Shown here piece by piece: positions 8,325-16,842 of a stretch of 64,000 nt of DNA; positions within the stretch are counted from its first letter, which is position 1; the number at the start of each line of letters is the position of its first letter. Origin of the DNA: JAPOVO01 sp026708165 (GTDB lineage: Bacteria > Chloroflexota > UBA11872 > VXNJ01); the NCBI GenBank assembly GCA_965208775.1, contig OZ242360.1:2914001-2978000 (forward strand). Reading direction: 5' to 3'. The translations under genes and the position numbers were made by a program. The notes beneath the pieces were generated by a model. That model saw only the letters and a program-made list of their open reading frames with translations. It searched no databases and was not told where the DNA came from.

Positions 8325-9821
8325 ATGGAACGAGACGCAAAGAAGGGCGGCACTCTAGACCGTAGACGGCTCCTGAAGGCCGGGTTGCTTGGCGGCGGGA
8401 GCGCGGTTGCGGCGGCGGCGCTGGCGGGCTGCGGCGAGACGCAGGTCGTCGAGGTCGTCAAGGAAGTGCCGGTCGAGAAGGTCGTGACGCAGATCGTCGA
8501 GAAGGCGGTCGTCGAAGAGAGAGTCGTCACGCAGATCGTCGAGAAGGAAGTCGTCGTAGAGAAGGTCGTCACCGAGGCGCCGGCGATGCGGCGGAGCGGG
8601 ACGGTGACCTACTGGTCGTGGTGGGCACCGACTTTGCGTCTGGCATTCGGCGCATGGGACGAGTTCCTGCGTACCGACTTCGAGAAGAACAATCCCGGCA
8701 TTAAAGCTGAGGTGCAGTTCCTGCCGTTTGGCGACCTGGTGACGAAAACGATAGCGAGCCTGGCTGGCGGCGAGGCCCCGGACGCGCTGCACGCGTCGGT
8801 GGCGTTCGCGAGAGACCTCTATGACAAGAATGCCCTGATCTCGATGAACGACTACATCAAGGTCCAGCCCGAGTACGCGATGGACAACTACTTCGAAGGG
8901 TCCACGTTCTTCAACCAGTACAAAGGGCAGGTGTTCGGGATTCCGGGCGAAGGGCCGGAGTTCACAGCGCGCGCGTACAACACCGAGCACTTCGACGCAG
9001 CCGGGCTGGCGTCAGACCCGCAGGAGCTACAGCAGTGGACCTCCGAGATGTGGGTCGAGGCGGCGCTGAAGCTGACGCAGCGGGACGGCGACAAGGTAAC
9101 TCGATCAGGCTGGGTAGCGATTAACCAGTCGGAGGAGAGCTGGGCGGCGAACTCGTACGCGAACGGCGTTCCTAACCTCTACATCGACGAGGGCAAGGCG
9201 CTGCACCCGGACCTGCCTGAGCGCGGCGCCGAGGTGTTGCAGTACGAGTACGACATGCTGCACGTGCACAACGTGTCGAAGCCGATCACTCCCGACCGGA
9301 CGGACCGCCCGGACTTCTTCCGCGGCGAGGCGTCGGCTCTGTACATGGGCAGCGGTAACATCGGCGAAATCAACCAGCAGCAGCCGGACCTGCCGTTCGA
9401 GATGGTGCAGATGCCGAGGTACCCGAACTGGACGGACCGGCAGGGCGTCACCTGGACAAATATGATGACGGTGCCGACGAAGGGCGACAACGATCTCGGA
9501 TTCGAGTTCGCGGCCTGGTACGGCAGCCTCGACGCGGCGATCGGTCGTGTTCGAATCAACAACATTCCGTCCGCCAGAAAAGACTTCTACGACACGGAAG
9601 GTTGGGCGTTCCTGAAGCGGGCGCAGCCGCAGTGGGGGTCCTTCTACGAAGGTCTGAGGCCGATGGACAACGCGGGTCCGTGGCCGTACATCCGACGCGG
9701 ATGCCTGTCACAGGTGATTCGGCCGCTCGGTCAGGCCGTGATGCTGGGCGACAAGACGCCGGACGAAGCGGTAGCCGAGATATTCGACGCGTCGATCGAA
9801 TGTCTCGAAGACGTGCCGTAG
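8325..9821 (+). CDS. Sugar ABC transporter substrate-binding lipoprotein, Tat-exported
   Basis: The 498-residue protein is the extracellular binding component of a CUT1-type sugar importer. Its N-terminus has a twin-arginine signal (DRRRLLKAGLLGG) that ends in a lipobox (ALAGC), so it should be folded before export and anchored by lipid. After the cysteine comes a low-complexity linker of about 45 residues built from repeated VEKVVTQIVEK-like units, a feature often seen in Chloroflexota binding proteins. The remainder is a family 1 extracellular solute-binding fold. The ATG at 8325 is preferred over 8280 because AGAAGG lies just upstream. A small hairpin (GTCGG/CCGAC, 9836-9850) follows the stop and may set expression relative to the permeases. 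Confidence 0.9.
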   Translation: MERDAKKGGTLDRRRLLKAGLLGGGSAVAAAALAGCGETQVVEVVKEVPVEKVVTQIVEKAVVEERVVTQIVEKEVVVEKVVTEAPAMRRSGTVTYWSWWAPTLRLAFGAWDEFLRTDFEKNNPGIKAEVQFLPFGDLVTKTIASLAGGEAPDALHASVAFARDLYDKNALISMNDYIKVQPEYAMDNYFEGSTFFNQYKGQVFGIPGEGPEFTARAYNTEHFDAAGLASDPQELQQWTSEMWVEAALKLTQRDGDKVTRSGWVAINQSEESWAANSYANGVPNLYIDEGKALHPDLPERGAEVLQYEYDMLHVHNVSKPITPDRTDRPDFFRGEASALYMGSGNIGEINQQQPDLPFEMVQMPRYPNWTDRQGVTWTNMMTVPTKGDNDLGFEFAAWYGSLDAAIGRVRINNIPSARKDFYDTEGWAFLKRAQPQWGSFYEGLRPMDNAGPWPYIRRGCLSQVIRPLGQAVMLGDKTPDEAVAEIFDASIECLEDVP

Positions 9822-9874
9822 AGTTGTAAAGAAGCGTCGGGAAATCCGACACCTCTGAGCAAGGAGCGATAGCG

Positions 9875-10804
9875 ATGCAAGGGGTCGGGGCGATGCGGGG
9901 TTTAACCCAAGGTCCCGGCCTCTTCGCGCGCTTCCTCAAGCGCATGCAGAAGAGCTGGCACGGCTATGTGTTCATAGCGCCAGCGATGACGATCATCATC
10001 ATCTTCGCCTATATCGCGATGGTTTTTTCGCTGTACGTGTCGTTCCACAGGTGGGACATCATCAACCCCGATAAACCATTCGTCGGTTTCGATCATTACT
10101 TGCATGCGATCGACAACAAGACGTTGTGGAACGCCTTCAAGAACACCGCCTACTTCACGTTCGTGGCGGTCCCGATAATCACCGTCTTTTCGCTATGCCT
10201 GGCGCTTTGGGCGCACTGGGCGCCGAGAGGCAGGGGATTCTTCAGGACCGTCTATTTCATACCGACGATTACGCCGATGGTGGTCGTCGCGCTGATCTGG
10301 CTGTGGATATATTCGCCGAATGGCCCCTTCAGCCAAATTCTTGAACTCCTGAGCATTTCGCCGCCGAATTGGCTGAACAGCATGGGATGGGCGATGCCGG
10401 CCGTGATCTTCATGACGATCTGGGCGGCGGTCGGATATTTCATGATCATCTTCATCGCGGGCCGCGAGGATATTCCGCCCGTGTACTACGACGCGGCCAA
10501 GGTTGACGGTGCGAACTCGTGGCAGCAGTTCTGGAACGTGACGCTACCCCTAATGCGCAACTCCGTTGCATTCGTGTGGGTGATTCTCACGATCGGCTCG
10601 TGGCAGGTGTTCACGCAGATGTTCGTGCTCACGCGGGGCGGCCCCAATCGGGCTACGGAGTCGGTCCAGCAGGTGATCTATCAGGTAGCGTTCGAGAACT
10701 TCAGGATGGGCAGGGCGGCGGCCATCTCTTGGTTCCTGTTTGCGGTGATCTTCATCTTCACGGTCTTTCAGTTGAAGCTGTACCGCTCGCGTCAGCTTTA
10801 TTAG
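9875..10804 (+). CDS. Sugar ABC transporter permease, MalF/UgpA type
   Basis: Integral-membrane permease of 309 residues with about six predicted helices. The EAA loop that contacts the ATPase is visible as YYDAAKVDGANSWQQFWNVT near residue 205. It should form a heterodimer with the product of the next gene. The ATG at 9875 has AAGGAG about nine bases upstream. It lies 53 bases after the binding-protein stop and nine bases before the next start. No ATPase gene is present in the operon. CUT1 systems commonly borrow a shared MsmK/UgpC-type ATPase encoded elsewhere. Confidence 0.92.
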   Translation: MQGVGAMRGLTQGPGLFARFLKRMQKSWHGYVFIAPAMTIIIIFAYIAMVFSLYVSFHRWDIINPDKPFVGFDHYLHAIDNKTLWNAFKNTAYFTFVAVPIITVFSLCLALWAHWAPRGRGFFRTVYFIPTITPMVVVALIWLWIYSPNGPFSQILELLSISPPNWLNSMGWAMPAVIFMTIWAAVGYFMIIFIAGREDIPPVYYDAAKVDGANSWQQFWNVTLPLMRNSVAFVWVILTIGSWQVFTQMFVLTRGGPNRATESVQQVIYQVAFENFRMGRAAAISWFLFAVIFIFTVFQLKLYRSRQLY

Positions 10805-10813
10805 GCAATCACC

Positions 10814-11749
10814 TTGGAAGCGCAAGCCAAGTTAAGGCCAGAGGGATTACTAGCGGATCCGTCGCTGTCGTCGCGGACCATTCGAAAAACCCGGACCGTA
10901 TGGTTCGTTCGAATGGGCAAAGGCCTGATATTCGCGCTGCTATCGCTTCTCGCGGTGACGATGCTGCTGCCGTATTTCTTTACGCTCTCGGCATCGTTCA
11001 AGACGGAGAGCGAGTTTCTGCTGAACATATATCAACCTTGGCCGCAGGAGTGGGTTACCGAGAATTTCCAGGAAGCCGTGGATCCGTATCGCGGGCGGAT
11101 GGGGTTCTACGTTCGCAATAGCGCCGTCTACGCCGCGGCGACTCTGCTCATTCAACTATTCATAAACGCGTTCGCGGCTTTCGCGTTCGCACGGCTGCGT
11201 TTTCCCGGACGGGACTTCATGTTCATCATGGTGCTGGCGACGATGATGCTGCCGTTTTCGGTGATGCTGATTCCGGTGTATTTGATCGTGCACTGGATGG
11301 GGCTGGCCGGTCCGACTTATGGCGCCCTCGGCAACATGCTGGGCGTGGTGCTGCCGAGCTTTGCGAGCGGATTCGGGATATTTATGCTTCGGCAGTTCTT
11401 CCTCAACCAGTCGGCGGAGCTCGAAGAGGCGGCGTTGATAGACGGAGCGGGCTGGTTCCGGGTGTTCTGGACCATCTCCCTGCCGCTTGCGCGCCCAGCG
11501 CTGGTGGCGCTCGGGATATTCATAATCGTCTCCGAGTGGAGCAGCTTCATCTGGCCGCTGATCGTGCTGGACAACTGGGACCTGTTCCCGATCACGGTCG
11601 GGCTGAGCATGTACAAGGACCTTCAGTACGACAACTGGACAGGAACTTTTGCCGCGTCGGTCGTCGGCACCGCGCCGCTGGTCGTGGTCTTCCTGATATT
11701 GCAGCGGCAAATCGTAGGCGGGATTCAGCTAACCGGATTGAAGGGTTAG
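10814..11749 (+). CDS. Sugar ABC transporter permease, MalG/UgpE type
   Basis: Second membrane permease of the CUT1 importer, 311 residues if read from the TTG at 10814. Hydrophobic segments begin near residue 37, and the EAA loop ELEEAALIDGAGWFRVFWTI is near residue 205. The TTG start follows the previous stop by nine bases but has no good ribosome site. An ATG at 10913 would remove the 33-residue cytoplasmic tail, so the start is uncertain. Closely spaced co-directional genes and matching family type make it the partner of the permease at 9875. Confidence 0.9.
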   Translation: MEAQAKLRPEGLLADPSLSSRTIRKTRTVWFVRMGKGLIFALLSLLAVTMLLPYFFTLSASFKTESEFLLNIYQPWPQEWVTENFQEAVDPYRGRMGFYVRNSAVYAAATLLIQLFINAFAAFAFARLRFPGRDFMFIMVLATMMLPFSVMLIPVYLIVHWMGLAGPTYGALGNMLGVVLPSFASGFGIFMLRQFFLNQSAELEEAALIDGAGWFRVFWTISLPLARPALVALGIFIIVSEWSSFIWPLIVLDNWDLFPITVGLSMYKDLQYDNWTGTFAASVVGTAPLVVVFLILQRQIVGGIQLTGLKG

Positions 11750-11832
11750 ACCCGCCGAACGTTGACGGGGGCCTGCCAGCTTGCCTCGGAGTCGCCGTGT
11801 GATTAGCAGCCGTGAGTCGGCGCCGTAAATCC

Positions 11833-12888
11833 ATGAGCGATATCCGTTGCGGATTGATCGGCTACAGCCTGGGGTGGGAGCAGCACGGCCGCCGGCACGG
11901 CACATATATGAACTCCACGGATGGGATGAAGCTGGGGGCGGTCTGCGACATCAATCCCGACGCTCGCTCCAAAGCCCGCTGCGATTTCCCGGGGGTCGAG
12001 ACTTACGAGACTCCGGATGATCTGTTGGACGACGGGGACATCGACCTCGTATCGATTCTGACGCCGCATTATCTGCATTTTCCACTGGCGCTCGCGGCAC
12101 TCGAAGCGGGCAAGCACGTCGTTGTCGAGAAACCGATGTGCTTCACGGTCAAGCAAGCCGATGCGCTGTTTGAAGTCGCAGACTCGCGCGGGAGGACTGT
12201 GACCACTTTTTTCAACCGCCGACGCGACGGGAACTTTCTGGCCATTGAAGAGATCCTCGGATCCGGAGAGATCGGAGATTTGACGGAAGTTCGGCTCGTG
12301 TCGGAGAGCCGGGGTTTGCACGAAAACCACTGGCGAAACGTGAAGTCCAGATCGGGAGGACTGCTTTACAACTCGCTGGGCGCTCACGCGTTCGACTGGG
12401 TTTTGCGGCTGTTTGCGGGACAGCGCGTACTGAATGTCGTGGGCGCGGCGGTGCCCGCGCCGGAACCCGATCTGAACGAGCTGCACACTCGCGCATGGCT
12501 GCGGTTCGATTCGGGCGTGCTGGCGGACGTGACCATCTCCCGGATGTCCCTGACCGGACAGCCTCTGTGGCAAATCACCGGGACGAAAGGAACGATCATC
12601 GACACGGGAAGGAATGCGACAGCGAACTATCTCTATCCCTTTCCCGTGACCGCAGAGGCTCCCGGGTCTTTCATCGCTCGTAAGCTCGAAGACGGGCAAG
12701 TCGTTGAGCGAGTGGTCGAGTATTCAGATTCCGCGTGGGGCAAGTACTATTCAGATCTGGCGTTGCATCTGGCCGGCGGAGGACCTGAGCCGGTCACGAG
12801 GCGCGACAGCAGGCGAGTTGTGGCGGTGATGGAAGCCGTCGAGAAATCCGCCCACAGCGGCGCTCCCGAGCCGGTTGACGGGGAATAG
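11833..12888 (+). CDS. Gfo/Idh/MocA family NAD(P)-dependent oxidoreductase
   Basis: A 351-residue dehydrogenase with an N-terminal Rossmann fold and the family EKP motif (HVVVEKPMCF, about residue 100). The usual glycine-rich turn is degenerate here (CGLIGYSLGW in place of G-x-G-x-x-G), which may alter cofactor binding. The ATG at 11833 opens as MSDIRCGLIGY, as the family does. A GTG seven codons upstream is an alternative, and neither has a clear ribosome site. The gene is 83 bases downstream of the last sugar permease on the same strand. It is therefore a candidate first oxidative step on the imported sugar. Confidence 0.87.
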   Translation: MSDIRCGLIGYSLGWEQHGRRHGTYMNSTDGMKLGAVCDINPDARSKARCDFPGVETYETPDDLLDDGDIDLVSILTPHYLHFPLALAALEAGKHVVVEKPMCFTVKQADALFEVADSRGRTVTTFFNRRRDGNFLAIEEILGSGEIGDLTEVRLVSESRGLHENHWRNVKSRSGGLLYNSLGAHAFDWVLRLFAGQRVLNVVGAAVPAPEPDLNELHTRAWLRFDSGVLADVTISRMSLTGQPLWQITGTKGTIIDTGRNATANYLYPFPVTAEAPGSFIARKLEDGQVVERVVEYSDSAWGKYYSDLALHLAGGGPEPVTRRDSRRVVAVMEAVEKSAHSGAPEPVDGE

Positions 12889-12928
12889 CCAAACGGCGAA
12901 CGTCCTCGGAGGAGCCTGCGCACGGTGA

Positions 12929-15883
12929 TTGGCGGCGGTTTATCCGTTCAAGGAGTTCGCTCGAATTTTCAACAATCGACTTGAAGCGGTAACGGCCCTC
13001 AGGAGCGGCGCGTTTCGCGCGCCGCGCGGCCTGGCGTCGGCATTCAACAAGAAGCGAATACTCGGTCTTGCCATCTTCGCGGTCATGCTGGGGCTATTCC
13101 TGACATTCAATCGGGTTCCGAAGCTGGATATCGTCGAAGAGGACATGGTCGCGGCCACGGCGGAGACCACGAGATGCTTCCAGGGATTCTGCCTGAAAAA
13201 GGAATCCGGCGAATCGTTCATATCAGGCTGGTGGAAGTTCTCGCTGACCTACCTGGAATTGGTCGCGGCGGGGATGATCTTCGCCATTCTCGCCGCAGGG
13301 ATCACGGAGGCGTTTCTGTTTCCCCGGTCGGCCACACCCGGTATCTCCAGAAAAGGGTTTAGGGGAGCGCTGACAGGCCTGGCGGTGGGAACGCCGATGA
13401 CGCTCTGCTCGGCGTGCATCGTGCCGATAAGCTCGGCATTTCGGCGCAAGGGCGCAGGGATCGAGGCGTCGCTGGGCATCCTTCAGGGGTCGTCGACCCT
13501 GAATCTGCCGGCTCTGATCATGACTGCAATAGTGTTCACGCCGCTTCTAACGGGATCGAGGATCGTATTGGGTCTCGCGGCTGGGCTGCTGGTCGGTCCG
13601 CTAGTGGCGCTTGCAATTGGAAGGCGGGCGAAGGATCGGCTGGAACGTGACGCGCGATTGGAGCAGCCGGCTCCGGACGATTCGACCTGGCAGCAAGCAC
13701 TGAGAGAGGGTCTCGGCGACTGGGCGGCAATCAGCGCCCGCTATGCAATTCGCCTGGGGCCACTGATGGTGGCGGCGGCGTTCGCCACCGGTCTTGTTTT
13801 GCAATGGGTCAATCCCGAAATTGTGCCTTCGATGCTTGGTGACAACGTTCAGGGCGTGGCAGTGGCCGCTGCCATCGGCATTCTCATTAACGTTCCGCTC
13901 ATGTTCGAAATACCGCTTGTGGCGGCGCTGCTGCTCGCGGGCATGGGCACGGGGCCAGCAGCGGCGCTACTGTTCACGGCGGCCGCGGCCGGTCCATTCA
14001 CGTTTTGGGGGCTTGCGAAAGCGATACCCAAGCGGGCGGTAGTGGCATTGGGCGCGGCGACATGGGGGTTTGGAGTCGTTGGAGGTCTGGGCGTTCTCCT
14101 AATGAGCACCGTCGTGACCGGTCCGGTGCTGGCGGGACTCAATTCCAGCTCGGACTCGGCGAGGTCCGTCGAAGCTCCCGCAGTGCCTTCGGGACCCGTA
14201 ATCTTCACCGACGTGACCGAAGAGGCGGGGCTGATTTACGACCAGTTCACGTTCCGTCCCAGGGGCGAATGCCTGCTCGATCAGGGGCCTGACGGTTATC
14301 TGCCCCAGCAATACTGTCTGCCGGAGAGGATGAGCGGCGGAGCGGCTGCGGCGGACTATGACAACGACGGCCTTATCGATCTATTCGTGACGCGGATCGA
14401 TGGGCCGGACATCCTCTTCCGCAATACGGGCGCGGGACGGTTCGAGGACCGCACGGCCTGGGCAGGACTGGACCGGTTCGACCTTCGATCGAATGGAGCG
14501 GCCTGGATCGACGTGGACAATGACCGAGACATGGACCTCTATGTGACGACGATTGCAGACACGCGGTTCTATCTTTTCATCAACGACGGTTCGGGCAGGT
14601 TTACCGAGGAGGCGATCGAGCGCGGCGCGTCGATATCTACTACCGAGGTGCATATCGGCTACAGCGTCGGCGTAGGCGACTACGACCTGGACGGCTGGCT
14701 TGACATGCACGTGACGGAGTGGGGGTCGGAGTCGCTGCTTGCGGAGGGCGCGCTCTCACATGCGCGGCTGCTGAGGAACCGCGGCACAGATGCTCCGGGC
14801 CATTTCGAGGACGTGACGGTCGAGGCGGGCGTGGTGATGGACGAGGTGCAATCGCAGGTCGTGGGAACGGCGAGCGGGGAGGGAGTCGGTTCGTCCGGCC
14901 CATGGACGGGGCCGTCGCCAACAGGCGTGTTCTCGTTTGCTTCGGCCTTCACCGATCTTGACGGGGACGGATGGCCGGAACTGGCGGTTGCGTCGGATTT
15001 CGGTACGACGCGCCTGTACTGGAACAACGGGGACGGGACTTTCACCGACGGCACGATCGCGGCTCGGATCGGTTCTGACAAGAACGGCATGGGGTCGACT
15101 TTCGGCGACTATGACGCCGACGGCGACCTGGACTGGTTCGTGTCTTCGACGTTCCACGAATTCGAACGCTGCCAGCTGTCGTCCGGGTGCGATCCCTGGA
15201 CGGCGACCGGGAACCGGCTTTACCGCAATGATGGCAACCGCGTTTTCAGCGACGCGACCGACGAGGCCGGCGTTCGGGACGGGGGCTGGGGATGGGGCGC
15301 CATATTCTTCGACTTCGACAACGACGGCGATCTTGATCTCGCGATGGTGAATGGAATGCGCGAGTCGGAATCGCCCTCGGACGTGGACCTCGGCTATTCG
15401 AGGCTGTGGCGGAATGACGGAAACGGGGTGATGACGGAAATCTCGCAGAGCGTCGGCCTAACAGAAGCGGCGGCGGGCAAGGGGCTGCTTACGTTCGACT
15501 ACGACAATGACGGCGATCTCGATCTGTTCGCCGTCAACAATGGAAGCGTGTCACGGCTGTATCGAAACGACGGCGGCAACGCCAATCCGTGGCTTCGGAT
15601 CAGAGTCGTTGGCGAGAGCGCGAATACCGCCGGAATAGGCGCCAAGCTGTCGGTCGTGGTGAAGGACGGAGCAGTCCCGCAGATCCGCGAGATCGGAGTC
15701 AGGAGTCACTTCCTTGGGCAGAGCGAGCTCGCCGAGCATTTCGGACTGGGGCCCGGAGCGGAGGACGTGGCGCAAGTAACCGTGACGTGGCCGACCACGG
15801 GAGAAGTGACAGTGCTGCGCGACTTGCCCGCCAATACGACGATTGTCGTGCGGGAAGGCCAGTCCGGGTACGAGGTCGAATAG
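12929..15883 (+). CDS. ArsP/DUF318-like permease fused to FG-GAP repeats and an ASPIC/UnbV domain
   Basis: One uninterrupted 984-residue frame joins two architectures. Residues about 45-405 are a polytopic membrane domain with GTPMTLCSACIVPISSAF, a CxxC-bearing motif (C160, C163) at the position of the conserved cysteine motif of ArsP-like permeases, followed by GSSTLNLPALI. A second membrane half has NVPLMFEIPLVAALL. Residues about 425-880 contain at least seven calcium-loop motifs such as DYDNDGLIDL, DLDGDGWPEL and DFDNDGDLDL, typical of FG-GAP/VCBS propellers. Residues about 890-975 match ASPIC/UnbV (IREIGVRSHFLGQSELAEHF). The propeller would sit outside the cell, tethered to the permease. 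The TTG start at 12929 is uncertain; GGAGGAG lies about 14 bases before it. Function unknown. Confidence 0.8.
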   Translation: MAAVYPFKEFARIFNNRLEAVTALRSGAFRAPRGLASAFNKKRILGLAIFAVMLGLFLTFNRVPKLDIVEEDMVAATAETTRCFQGFCLKKESGESFISGWWKFSLTYLELVAAGMIFAILAAGITEAFLFPRSATPGISRKGFRGALTGLAVGTPMTLCSACIVPISSAFRRKGAGIEASLGILQGSSTLNLPALIMTAIVFTPLLTGSRIVLGLAAGLLVGPLVALAIGRRAKDRLERDARLEQPAPDDSTWQQALREGLGDWAAISARYAIRLGPLMVAAAFATGLVLQWVNPEIVPSMLGDNVQGVAVAAAIGILINVPLMFEIPLVAALLLAGMGTGPAAALLFTAAAAGPFTFWGLAKAIPKRAVVALGAATWGFGVVGGLGVLLMSTVVTGPVLAGLNSSSDSARSVEAPAVPSGPVIFTDVTEEAGLIYDQFTFRPRGECLLDQGPDGYLPQQYCLPERMSGGAAAADYDNDGLIDLFVTRIDGPDILFRNTGAGRFEDRTAWAGLDRFDLRSNGAAWIDVDNDRDMDLYVTTIADTRFYLFINDGSGRFTEEAIERGASISTTEVHIGYSVGVGDYDLDGWLDMHVTEWGSESLLAEGALSHARLLRNRGTDAPGHFEDVTVEAGVVMDEVQSQVVGTASGEGVGSSGPWTGPSPTGVFSFASAFTDLDGDGWPELAVASDFGTTRLYWNNGDGTFTDGTIAARIGSDKNGMGSTFGDYDADGDLDWFVSSTFHEFERCQLSSGCDPWTATGNRLYRNDGNRVFSDATDEAGVRDGGWGWGAIFFDFDNDGDLDLAMVNGMRESESPSDVDLGYSRLWRNDGNGVMTEISQSVGLTEAAAGKGLLTFDYDNDGDLDLFAVNNGSVSRLYRNDGGNANPWLRIRVVGESANTAGIGAKLSVVVKDGAVPQIREIGVRSHFLGQSELAEHFGLGPGAEDVAQVTVTWPTTGEVTVLRDLPANTTIVVREGQSGYEVE

Positions 15884-15904
15884 ACAAGGGCTTGCGCCAG
15901 CCGC

Positions 15905-16825
15905 CTAGTTGAACTGGGCCAGGAGACTCTTTTCGACTTTGGCGACCATTGTGCCAGCGGCGTCGTAGACGCTGCCGACGTCGTATTCGATGCACTGCCC
16001 GAGCAGCAGGTGCGCCTCGCGTTCGGTCAGTCCGTAGCCGTCGCACATCCATCGGACCAGCTCGGTCGTCGCATGTCGAAGGGCTTGATCGAGTTGTCGC
16101 GTGTTGCCGGCTGCCATTATGTACTCGTCATTTTCAGCTCGGGGCCAACTGATCGAATGCCCCTTGAGAAGATCGAGTGTGAAGGTCGCGTCCATCGAGG
16201 TCTCGATGCCGTTGAGGACAATCTCGCCGTCTCCCTGAGTAGCGTGACAGTCGCCGAGGCTAAACAGAGCACCCTCGACGAACACGGGGAAATAGACGGT
16301 CACGCCTTTTCCAAAGCCACGGTAGTCCATGTTTCCGCCGTGCGTTCCGGAAGTCGCGGTCGAGATTGCCTGACCGCGTTCGGGCGCGACGCCAAAGCAG
16401 CCGATCATCGGTTTTAGAGGAAGCTCGATAGCGCCGAGGCGGTTGTGCGGCGTGGCCAGCGTGGCGATACCGGCCTCCAGATCGAGATTCCAGATGGCCG
16501 TTGGGGCGGCGTCGTCGTCGAATGCAGGGTCGTAACCGAAATCGGTAACGTTTGGGGCAATTCGCACTCCTGTAAACCCGTCCGGGCGGTTGGGCCAGAG
16601 CTCATCGATCTTTACGACAAGCGTGTCGCCCGGCTCGGCGCCGCTTACGGCGAATGGGCCGGTCTGTGGATTCCCGGCAACGCCGCAGAATTCGCCGTGC
16701 TTGTCGCCTCCTCTAGCGTCGACGGTACTAGTGGACACGGAGTCGCCGGGATCGATTTCCAGGACCGGCGGATGCGATCCGTGCGTGGGGTAGTACATTT
16801 CCGGCTCGAATACGTGTGTGGCCAT
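15905..16825 (-). CDS. Acetamidase/formamidase family protein
   Basis: A 306-residue cytosolic hydrolase of the FmdA/AmdA family, which releases ammonia from short aliphatic amides such as formamide or acetamide. Diagnostic stretches are SGTHGGNMDYRGFGKG near residue 160 and LGDCHATQGDGEI near residue 190. The ATG at 16825 has GGAGAA six to seven bases upstream. It is the last gene of a four-gene minus-strand operon behind a ThDP enzyme, a Gfo/Idh/MocA enzyme and a class IV aminotransferase, so its true substrate may be a larger amide. It ends 22 bases from the convergent permease-fusion gene. Confidence 0.88.
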   Translation of the reverse strand: MATHVFEPEMYYPTHGSHPPVLEIDPGDSVSTSTVDARGGDKHGEFCGVAGNPQTGPFAVSGAEPGDTLVVKIDELWPNRPDGFTGVRIAPNVTDFGYDPAFDDDAAPTAIWNLDLEAGIATLATPHNRLGAIELPLKPMIGCFGVAPERGQAISTATSGTHGGNMDYRGFGKGVTVYFPVFVEGALFSLGDCHATQGDGEIVLNGIETSMDATFTLDLLKGHSISWPRAENDEYIMAAGNTRQLDQALRHATTELVRWMCDGYGLTEREAHLLLGQCIEYDVGSVYDAAGTMVAKVEKSLLAQFN

Positions 16826-16842
16826 TGAATGTTCTCCGTTCG

